Made by a program: the position numbers and the translations under genes. DNA of 64,000 bases from NCBI GenBank assembly GCA_015179025.1, contig WHUX01000193.1, positions 36,990 through 100,989 of the forward strand. The letters run 5' to 3'. Shown piece after piece: positions 35,213 through 43,744 of the stretch. The notes beneath the pieces are model-generated. The model worked only from the letters and a program-made list of their open reading frames with translations, was not told the origin of the DNA and made no database searches. Position 1 is the stretch's first letter, and every line of letters begins with the position of its first letter. This DNA comes from Terfezia claveryi (taxonomy: Eukaryota; Ascomycota; Pezizomycetes; Pezizales; Pezizaceae).

Positions 35213-37358
35213 TCAGCGAACTTTCGATATTCGTGTGCAAAAAAAGCTTAGAACTTCCGGATAGCTCATCATGGACACACCGCCCAGAAGAGCAACACGC
35301 ATACATTTTAAGCTGTTGCTTAGGTCAGTCGATCTAACACCCATTGTGTAACACATCGGTCGATCTCCTTTTGTACGCCGGGCCACCTTGCCCCCCTGAG
35401 TGAGATACTTTTGCCGAGTATAGCCAGCCGCTAGTTCATTTGGCACCACAAAAATGAGCCGGAACTCGTTTATTCCCCAGGATAACTCCAGCACTCTTAT
35501 GATCTCTTGAAGCTTGTCTAGTTTAATGGGATGGACTCTAGACGTAGTGATTTGAAAGAGTTCTATGTACTTTGTCTTGGGCCAGCGTATGAGGTCAATA
35601 GCGGGGAAATTCCTGCGTCCTGGTAGCAAAAAAAGATCTATATGCTTTGTATCGGTCAGCCCCGGCATGGCTACGTCTTTCACCTGATCCACCTCTTCAA
35701 CCAGGCAACCCGCCTCATCCACCTCCTCATCTGCTTCGTCCACTATATCCATCATAACATCAACTTCATCCTCGGAAGGCTCTTGGTTCTTCCCCAGGAA
35801 TCCTTCCTTCGCCACATACTCTAGCTCCTCAAGATCTTTAAACGTCGTGACTCGTGTCGGAAGCTGTATCAATAACTCCTCAGTTAAAACATCATCGATG
35901 AGCCGATAGTTGTAAGCGGACTTTAAGCTTTGAAACATCCCAACCACTAGACATTCAAATTGGAACCCCTGGGGGTTAAGTGTGTGACGGCTGGCTATGC
36001 TACTCTTGAGGTATCCTATAGATTGGTTGCCCAGAGACTTTGAAAATTTTGCTAGGACATATCGGGAAGCACATTGACGTCGTGAATTCGCAAATAAATA
36101 GTCCCGTGATCCAGGGACCAGATGCATGAGCTGGGAGCTGAACTGAATCGTCTCCTTTTCTTCCATGAAACATAAATGTATTTTAGCCGGGTCTCTGACA
36201 TGCCTCAAAGCATCCTCAATATCTTCTAGACCAGCCTCAACAGCGGTCTTTGGTTCCTTCTCCCTCGATGGTTTAAGTAGTATGCTTCTTGGTACGCCAC
36301 CTGCTTTATCAAATAGTTCCGACACTACATCTTCGGACAGGTCGGAGAAGATCCCTTCTCGACAATCCGATATCTCTTCAAAAGACCATAGCGGCATACA
36401 AAGTTTGCCGCTTCGATTGACATCCTTGAGGAATTTGTGAAATCTGGGAAACGCATTGTTGCCCTTTCTGGGTGATAGTGCAACTATGGTTTTTGCAAGC
36501 ACCCTCTCGGGGGGGCCATCTTCATTATCTGACAGGTACCACACATTCGGTATATCAAGGAAATTAATAAAGGCATTGTAACTACCGGTATGAACGAGCT
36601 CCGTGCCATAATAACAGTAACAAACATTCGGTTCGGGGTGGAATATGACGATATTCGGTTCATCGTCGGTGGACTCATATAGCAGCCGCAGGATGAAATA
36701 CAATAGGAAACAAGACTTGCCGGCGTTCCAGTTATGGCGATCTTGACCATTTTTGATATTCCTCCCTTGATTATGTTATATAAGCTGGATAACACTTCCT
36801 AACGTACAGCTTTGAATTATTGATTATTGGGCTTTCCTCAATGTCGATAAATCCAGCTGTTGGAAAGCCTTTGCCAGCTTCCTTGTACCCTCCGGCCACC
36901 TTTTGAAGCGATGTATATGGCCGACTTGCTTGAGATTTGGGCCAGACTCTTAGCAAACTGATCCACTGGTTCTAGCTCAGACTTGGGAGATAGCTTTTTC
37001 GGTCGATACCTAGCACACTAAATGCTCTAAGCAACGGATGAGGGTTGTTTTCGAAAATGTATTCTTCACTAGCAACTGTACAGTAAATAAATTGTTAGCA
37101 TGAGACATTAATTGTGGTAAGGGCCAAGTGACCTGGAGTTAGCTTCAAACTGCCGAGAATTTTCACGAGCGCTCTTGCGGTTCCATCGACACCCTCCTCT
37201 TCGTTGTCTTGCAAAAATTCTAATACATCGGTAGTGCCCCACTTCCGGGGATCTTTTTCGGCGTAGTTGGCCATAGTGGAAGTGCAGACGCCAGTGGTGC
37301 TGGGGATGTCAGCGGTCGCGGGGATGTCAATGATGGCGGTATTGTGAGGGGCAGACAT
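35213..37358 (-). pseudogene. Crinkler/RHS-like P-loop ATPase plus nuclease-like gene, broken
   Basis: Exon 1 (37133-37358) encodes a SAM-like helical block (KWGTTDVLEFLQ). A 57-nt intron with GTCACT donor, TGCTAAC branch and GTACAG acceptor leads at 37075 into a frame continuing FENNPHPLLRAFSVLG. Then come GFPTAGFID...YVRKCYP, typical of the segment before the ATPase, and KIAITGTP, the start of a Walker A motif. From 36703 a clean frame of about 495 codons carries the rest of the ATPase and a C-terminal PD-(D/E)XK-like block: IDLIRWP, YIELFQITTS and HPIKLDKLQEIIRVL near residues 365-410, then FVVP and a Q-x-Y. That arrangement fits the Crinkler/RHS family, toxin-like effectors with an ATPase joined to a nuclease. 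The frame breaks at least three times (about 36890, 36790 and within Walker A at 36714-36729, where seven bases appear lost). As it stands it cannot make a functional ATPase. Confidence 0.65.
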
Positions 37359-37780
37359 TTAGTGGAGTTTGGTAGGTGGTGATGGTGATTAGAGATGGGC
37401 AGAGGTGTTGTGGATTGGGTATGACGGATGAGGAGTATGGATGGTAGCAGAAGGTGTTGAGGAAGGACGAAGAAGCACACACTCAGAATGAAACTCAACT
37501 CACTTTCTCGTGAGGAAATCTGAAAATGTATATATGCTATGAAGCTGTATGTGTGGGTAAAAGAAGACAAGACGAGAGGTCAAAATGACTGAACGCCAAG
37601 CCCGACCATATTTCCCTTTCTTAAACACATGCGTGAGAGTTACCCAGGTGTCAAGGGTCAGAGTTGAGGTCACGGTAGTCTCGAGGTGAACTCTAATAAA
37701 TCAAAGGGTTCCAATTTTTAAATGTGCATATGAAATAGACTTCTAGTTGTTACTGTACATACCTGGCCCTGAAAAAGTGC
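37359..37780. promoter_or_regulatory. Divergent intergenic region between two conflict-type genes
   Basis: About 420 bases separating the start of the minus-strand Crinkler/RHS-like gene from the plus-strand NACHT-ankyrin remnant. It has C/A-rich leader-like sequence on the minus side and AT-rich sequence at 37690-37740. The P-loop half expected for the NACHT gene is absent, so the plus-strand promoter was probably lost together with it. Confidence 0.3.
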
Positions 37781-39519
37781 ATGAATGCGACGCATGGATC
37801 GAGAAAAGAGCTGGTCAGCCAGATTGCCGGGGTAGAGTCCCCGAGGTTGGTTTTAGACGCTGCCCGAGCCAGGCTGATGGGAAAAATAATGAGTGATCCA
37901 GATCAGGATCTCCTTGTTCAGATCATAAATATTTACCCTCAGACTACAATTTGCATCGATGCAATGGACGAAGTCGATCATGATACGCCGATCAATTTGC
38001 TAAAGTCTCTGAAAAATGTTATCAAAGCTTCTAAGAACGTAGTCAAGATATTTGTGACAACTCGAATAGACATTGATATTCTCATGCAATTTGAAATCTT
38101 CCCTAGGCTTGAGCTGCGACCAGACGACAATGTTGGCGACATCAATCACTTTGTACGGACACAAGTTGAAAGCATCATTGATGATGGGCTACTGCTGCAT
38201 GGCAAGGTTTCAAATGAGCTCAAAGAAGAAATATGCAACCGTCTATGTCAGCGAAGCAAGGGAAAGTATGTTTGCCCTTATCACTAGCATTGGATTTCGG
38301 GATCTGAACTCTCTTGATGACCTCAAAGGCTGATGAAATATTGTTAGTTTCCAACTTGCTGCCCTTCATCTTGATTTTCTCCAGAAAATGCGGAGCGAGA
38401 AGGATGTCAGACAAAATCTAGATGCGCTTCCCAAAACCCTAATATTAGCATATGATGAAATCTATGAGGGAATTCTTGCGCAGGAGGGGAGTGCTCCCCA
38501 GATAGCCCTCAATGCTTTCCGGTGGATCCAATGTTCATATGAACCGCTTCCATCCGAAACTCTGCTGGATTCAATAACGGTTGAGATTGACAGCTCGGGG
38601 GAGTTCTGTCAGACAGGGCCGGCATTGGCCCGGCAACTGTGGAGGAATTATTGGCAGTTTACCAAAACCTCATCATCTTGAACGGGACGTTGAACACTTT
38701 TCGGTTTGCCCATCTTTCGGTGGACGAATACCTGGACAGGTTGAGTCTCATTTAGAACTCTAAAAGGGCTGCTTTTCACTGTTGTGCTCTGATATGGCTT
38801 GGAATGCCTATGATCAAAATATTGAAACACATGAAGAATCTTATCGAGATCGCCATTTGCTCTTGTATTCTGTGGTGTTTTGGCCATGGCACTTTAATCA
38901 GTGCAGAGATATTAGTCTTGAGCGCTGCCTAATTTTGAGTTCTCTGTAGAAAAAAATCTGATGACAGGGAATATCTATGAATGGTGGCGTCACTATCATC
39001 GCAAATCAGTACCCTAGTCATTGGGCGGGGATTCTGGGGCAGACTGCAGCCATTCCAGGAAAACAGTGGCCGGCTCTCGTATGACTGCATATTTGGGCTA
39101 TATCAAGTATTTCTGCCCGTGTTCAAGTCCGAGGTGCATATAAATATGTCTGAGATTCAGGATTCACTGGCGCGGGCGTCTGAATTTGGGGAACTGGAAA
39201 TCGTACGACTACTCATTGATATGACTGACCCAGATGTGTCAGCCCCGGCTAGATGTGGTGGAACACCTATACACTTTGCCACTGTACACGAACACCGAGA
39301 GATTACCAAGCTGCTTATTGTTCGAGGAGCCAATGTGTCGGCTGCTGAGGAAGGTGGAACCACGCCTCTGCACATTGCCTCTTTATATAGACACCAGGAT
39401 ATTGCCCAGCTGCTTATTGATCGAGAAGCCAATGTCTCGACCGCTAGGGAACGTTGACCTCTTCACCATTCGTCTAACAATACAAGTCAGGAATCTGGTC
39501 CTAATGGTAAGTGATAGGT
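37781..39519 (+). pseudogene. NACHT-ankyrin (NLR-like) gene remnant
   Basis: The first exon (37781-38265) holds a NACHT Walker B block (TTICIDAMDEVD) and sensor-1 block (VKIFVTTRIDI), followed by RLELRPDDNVGDINHFV. The P-loop half is missing, so the 5' end is truncated. An 82-nt intron (38266-38347, GTATGT donor, TTAG acceptor) joins in phase into the winged-helix part (AALHLDFLQKMRSEKDVRQN). The frame shifts near 38600-38640, after which VEELLAVYQNLIILNG and FRFAHLSVDEYLD continue in another frame to a stop near 38760. More degraded linker (LLLYSVVFWPWHF near 38860) leads to ankyrin repeats at 39150-39457 (TPIHFATVHEHREITKLLI; TPLHIASLYRHQDIAQLLI). A TGA at 39455-39457 stands where a Trp codon is expected, with PLHH continuing after it. 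Such proteins are fungal NLR-like receptors; this one is dead. Confidence 0.8.
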
Positions 39520-39670
39520 TGTGATATTCGTCGTTCGCCCTTGACCTTATTGTTTCTGATTGATGTTGTTATTCATTTTACTTTAGATGTACGTTCATAC
39601 ATGTATATAGGTATATCTCGTTCATTTCCTACTTGATAGAGATAATTCACTTCACTACAATCATATATAT

Positions 39671-40710
39671 GTTCTGGCCCGCTCGCGGGCGGCACCCCCA
39701 CTGTGCCGCTCACGGGCAATTTAAATAATTACTCAATTTGGTGTATAATGCACTTGTATTGATAAAGGTTTACGAGTACTGATTTACCCCCCCAAAAAAA
39801 GAATTGATAACGGATTACCTAGCTGGAGCTATCCCAGCGACTGCAATAGATTCATGTATTTCCCAATCGATTAGACCTCCGTTTAATATTCCAAGTTGGT
39901 TCAGGTAGAGCTGAGAGGTTAATACAGTCATGATCTGTTAACACTTTCGTATGTCAATAAATTGAGAATTTCAGATTATTCTTAAAGTATCGGCAATAAC
40001 AATTAGAGTAGAAGGTTTTGCAAACACCTGAAACGAAAACACCAGTAGTTATACTTAGCAATCTGCGTATAAATAAGTACCTGCGATTAAGAAAGTACTG
40101 TTTTGCACGTTACCTGGATCCTATAAGTAAGAAATAGCTGGGATTTTTCTTACTTATAGGATAAATCGTGCAACAAGATGTAGACAAAATATTATAATGA
40201 TGATTATTCCGAACTTCACTGAATTTCACTTAGCGTATCGATATTCAGTACAAGATGGTCTATATAGCCTGAACCATAAGGCCCCATATATTAAAAACCC
40301 CATAGATAGGAACCCGTAGATAGGAAGCTAATTTCAAAATTCAAATACTTATTGCATAGGAAACGTTGCAGATTTCTACGGTAGCAATAAACTCAGTATC
40401 CTCCTCTCCATTCCATTCATCATCAGAGATGAAGGTGATGAGTTGTTAACTACTTACACAAGCATGTACTTCATCATTTGAAGGGCTTGAGGTAATTTTA
40501 CCGGAATTCTCCCCTTGTTCAATGTCTGCAATCTCCCTGTGATGTGGAAGGGGTGGTCAATAATGACTTCACTGCGTGTTTTTTTGAGTGTAGTAGAATG
40601 TTTTGTTCGATTCACAGTTACAAAATTGAGGAATTATATTAATTGCCCGCGACCGGCACAGAGGGTATGCCGCCCTCGCGAGGCTGTGCTGCCAGTGAGC
40701 GGCCCAGAAC
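39671..40710. mobile_element. Inverted-repeat element, about 1 kb
   Basis: The left arm starts GTTCTGGCCCGCTCGCGGGC and the reverse complement of the right arm starts GTTCTGGGCCGCTCACTGGC. Both run about 60-80 bases, including CTGTGCCG, CGGGCAATT and TATAATT-like ends, with a gap of about 20 bases between arms. ATATAT flanks both sides (39665-39670, 40711-40716) and could be a target duplication, though it is simple sequence. The arms are strongly GC-rich against an AT-rich interior, and there is no transposase frame. The right end abuts exactly the start of dispersed-repeat copy B. Confidence 0.55.
40118..40162. repeat. Perfect hairpin, 17-bp arms
   Basis: ATCCTATAAGTAAGAAA (40118-40134) and its exact reverse complement (40146-40162) are separated by an 11-base loop, TAGCTGGGATT. 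It lies inside the inverted-repeat element and is followed by no long T-run. Too AT-rich and isolated to call an RNA gene. Confidence 0.85.
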
Positions 40711-40712
40711 AT

Positions 40713-41935
40713 ATATAGACTAGATATAATACAATCAAAGTAAGAATTTAAAAATAACGAAAAAACTAATACTTGGTCAACCAGCCTTTGGTGGAGATGA
40801 GCCCGAGAAGGGGCATACTTCTGGGCCAGAATCTCAGATATTGGAAGGGGCATTGGAGCCCCCCCCTTACAGTGAATGAATAGATAGTTATTAGTTTTCT
40901 CATCGCCTGGCAATGTTGCCGATTTTCAGGATTAGTTTATTTGTGGAGGTTCGCTTTGATGTATGCTAGATGGATGGATTCATACATATCAGATGAGTAG
41001 GGTGGTGGCTGTATTATAGCCTGTTGTTTCGAACAGCCCTCTTATTAGGCTTGTATGGATGTGTGGGTGGGGGGGGGGGGGCAGAGGGAGCATTATCTTT
41101 CATGAATATTCAATCGTCTTGACGAAGTTCTGGGATGTGGAAACCCTCCCGGTAACCCCCCTCCCCTCAGTCTTCGAGAGTCTCAGGACCGCCAAACATA
41201 CCACCCATAGGCCCCTTCTCCCCACAGGTCCGTACATCTCTGTAACAGCCCCCCCCCCCACTTTTGATTTTTTTGTTGTTGTTGGGAGGGGGGGGGAACA
41301 GTTTGATACTGTAGGTATCTCTGGAAGCCCTCTCCCCCCCCCCAAATACCGGTTTTTTGCTCTAGAAGATTTTCCCATCGGGCACTCACCACTCCAATTG
41401 GTTCATTGGTCCAATTCCTATGCGCGAAGCGCCCACGCAAGCCTCTTTGCCGCAAATGTCATCATTGCCCAATAGGTAAGTAGTCGCTGAGCCGCTCGCC
41501 TTTTTTTTGATGTTGGCTTCCCCCCTAGGCCGTCGCTGTACGGTCTTCCTAGATATCCACCAATTTCCCGCCTCCCCCCCCAAAAAAAAAACCAAGGCTC
41601 CCCAAGTGCTGGTCGCATAATTAATCTATCAGTCCGTACATTTGTACTGCGGTGGGTGACCACGCGGGAAAGTCTCCCACCGTACCTAGCACGCAATAGG
41701 TATTCAAAATTTTTGACTTCTTCTTTTGGTATCATTGGATGGTTGCCTTTTTGGGAAATCACACAGGTAGTTCCTTTTTTGGCCCATACCTTTTCCAGTA
41801 TCTCCCAGTCTACACTTTTTGTCATTAAGCTAGTCCTATCTTGGTATTCTCCCTACCACACCATTTTAAGTCTGGTTATCATTTTTAGATCGAAGTATCG
41901 CCAGCCCCATGATGCCAACAGGCAGCGCTTATCTT
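40713..41935. repeat. Dispersed repeat, copy B
   Basis: The colinear counterpart of the repeat at 31518-33530. It begins TATAGACTAGATATAATACAAT immediately after the inverted-repeat element and ends near TGATGCCAACAGGCAGC. Long G and C runs (41067-41079, 41250-41258, 41290-41296) interrupt it. Short frames on both strands, for example 41059-41475 and 41418-41825, have no motif and are treated as chance. Which transposon family it belongs to is not evident. Confidence 0.7.
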
Positions 41936-42216
41936 ATTTGACTTCACCAATGCGACCCACCTGTAGTCTCGCCCATCTGAAGCCATATTCTAGTCTCGTG
42001 CCCCATATTCCCAGATACATGCCTACCCGCTCTCTACGCACTCAATCTCTCATTCTACTTTGAGCACATCTCCGACGCTACTAGCATAGCCGCGACCGCG
42101 CTACCGCGCTTGCTTTTATAGTTCACCTGCATTTTATGCATTTTGAAATAATCTATTTTATTCTCATGATAATCTAATAAGCTACTGAAAGACATGCTGC
42201 ACTCCAAAATCTCCGT

Positions 42217-42745
42217 CATTCCCAGCCTTCATATCTGCGTGCGTATAAGCCTAGATTTCACAGTCCATATTAGTTCTGAATATCCACTTCGCCTGCAATT
42301 CGGGGTCCTTATTGCCTGGACATCCGCATCTATGAGCCTGCAATTGGGGGTCCCTTATTGCCTGGATATCCGTGTCCACATAAGCCTAGAATTCACCGTC
42401 CATATTAGCCGGCAATTCGGGGTCCATGTGAGCCTGGACATCCGCGTCCATATAAGCCTGCAATTGGGGGTCCTTATTGCCTGGATATCCGCGTCCACAT
42501 AAGCCTAGAATTCACTGTCCATATTAGCCTGCAATTCGGGGTCCATATGAGCCTGGATTTTCGCGTCCATATGAGCCTGCAATTGGGGGTCCTTATTGCC
42601 TGCAATTCGGGGTCAACACTAGCCGAATATCCGTGTCCATATAAGCCTGCAATTCGGGGTTCATATTAGCCTGGATATCCACGTCCACACAAGCTTAGAA
42701 TTCACCGTCCATATTAGCCTATATCCACGTCCATATGAGCCCAGG
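42217..42745. repeat. 24-bp minisatellite
   Basis: About 20 imperfect tandem units of 24 bases. Two alternating types are CATATTAGCCTGCAATTCGG plus GGTC, and CATATGAGCCTGGATATCCG plus CGTC. The 24-base period is a multiple of three, so one plus-strand frame (to about 42502) stays open and would read as an eight-residue repeat (DIRVHISL-like). The open frame is a side effect of the period; there is no start context or flanking coding sequence to support a gene. Confidence 0.85.
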
Positions 42746-42746
42746 A

Positions 42747-43322
42747 TTAGGGTGCAAACAACCTCTGTATCATGGTGTCGAGAAGCATAGAAATCAGTCC
42801 GCATACTGTTGGTAGTCTTGGGTGTAATGAACAAGGGAAAATCTCTAAGTCCCAGGCGGCCACACCTTGGAAAAAGGGACTCCCGTGCCGTGCCGCCAGC
42901 CCCCTGCTGTCGGATTCAGCTGCTGGCGCTGTGGACCAGGACCCCCCAGATTGTTTGCCTTGACTGTTGACTTCCCCAATTGTAGATACAGACTCGGAAT
43001 CTTCCATTATGGAAGCCTCTAGTTTTCCAAAGGCATCTTCTTCCATAATTAACTCTTGATCCAGAATCTCCCATGTCTCTTCTATACCCGAGTCCTCCAG
43101 CTCCTCTTCTATATCCAAGTTCTCCACTGGCAGCTCAAGAACCTCCGTACGATGTCGATGTGCAAGTTGACTTGCATATGTAGCAGCCCGACAGGCTCTC
43201 TTTTTCTTAAGGGTCTTGTTGTGCCAACCAGCTAACCCCATGGTGAACAACATAAACCAACTTTTGGGTGCCAACCAGACTAAACTTTTGGTTACTGTCA
43301 TACCATGTGCAACTACCATCAC
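42747..43322 (-). CDS. Unrecognised 191-codon frame next to the minisatellite
   Basis: Not recognised. The frame has a hydrophobic N-terminal stretch (SWFMLFTMGLAGW), a basic patch (KTLKKKRACRAA) and then a strongly acidic central part (VENLDIEEELEDSGIEETWEILDQELI), which is coding-like in composition, and it ends where the minisatellite begins. The dispersed motif CCAACCAGACTA at 43271 lies inside its 5' part. It may be a transposon-derived fragment rather than a host gene. Low confidence. Confidence 0.3.
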   Translation of the reverse strand: MMVVAHGMTVTKSLVWLAPKSWFMLFTMGLAGWHNKTLKKKRACRAATYASQLAHRHRTEVLELPVENLDIEEELEDSGIEETWEILDQELIMEEDAFGKLEASIMEDSESVSTIGEVNSQGKQSGGSWSTAPAAESDSRGLAARHGSPFFQGVAAWDLEIFPCSLHPRLPTVCGLISMLLDTMIQRLFAP

Positions 43323-43744
43323 TATCGCAAGCCGTTGGGTTGTGTTATTCGAGTCATGTTTGCAGTTTGGTTTGTGATAGCAATGCTGTGGTCTCTGTCA
43401 TATTCGCCATACTTGTGGTCATACGATTTCTTGCGGAACATACAAACTTCTAATGACGCCACCATGGAAGTTGGCCAATGAGGGGTGTTCGCCAAGTGTC
43501 AAGGTGTGACACTTGAAAGCCTTGTGCATAACAAACTTTTGACGTGACAACCCCTAATAGCCTCCTGGGGAGGGGCTAGTGCAAGCCAGACTACCCTAAT
43601 AGGTCGGTTCCAGGCACGAGACTACCGGCACCATAAACTGTTCACGAGAACATCAAGTTCCTCATTCTTACGGCTACCTATACCCGCCGTCACAACACCT
43701 CTCCACCCTCAACTACCCCCAACCACATCTGCATCTCATCCAAT

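Noticed and set aside
41059..41825. Frames of 135-138 codons on both strands in repeat copy B
   Set aside because: They cross long G and C runs, overlap on opposite strands and show no motif. The equivalent frames in copy A do not keep the same peptide.
42194..42502. Plus-strand frame with an eight-residue peptide repeat
   Set aside because: It is open only because the minisatellite period is 24 bases; there is no flanking coding sequence.
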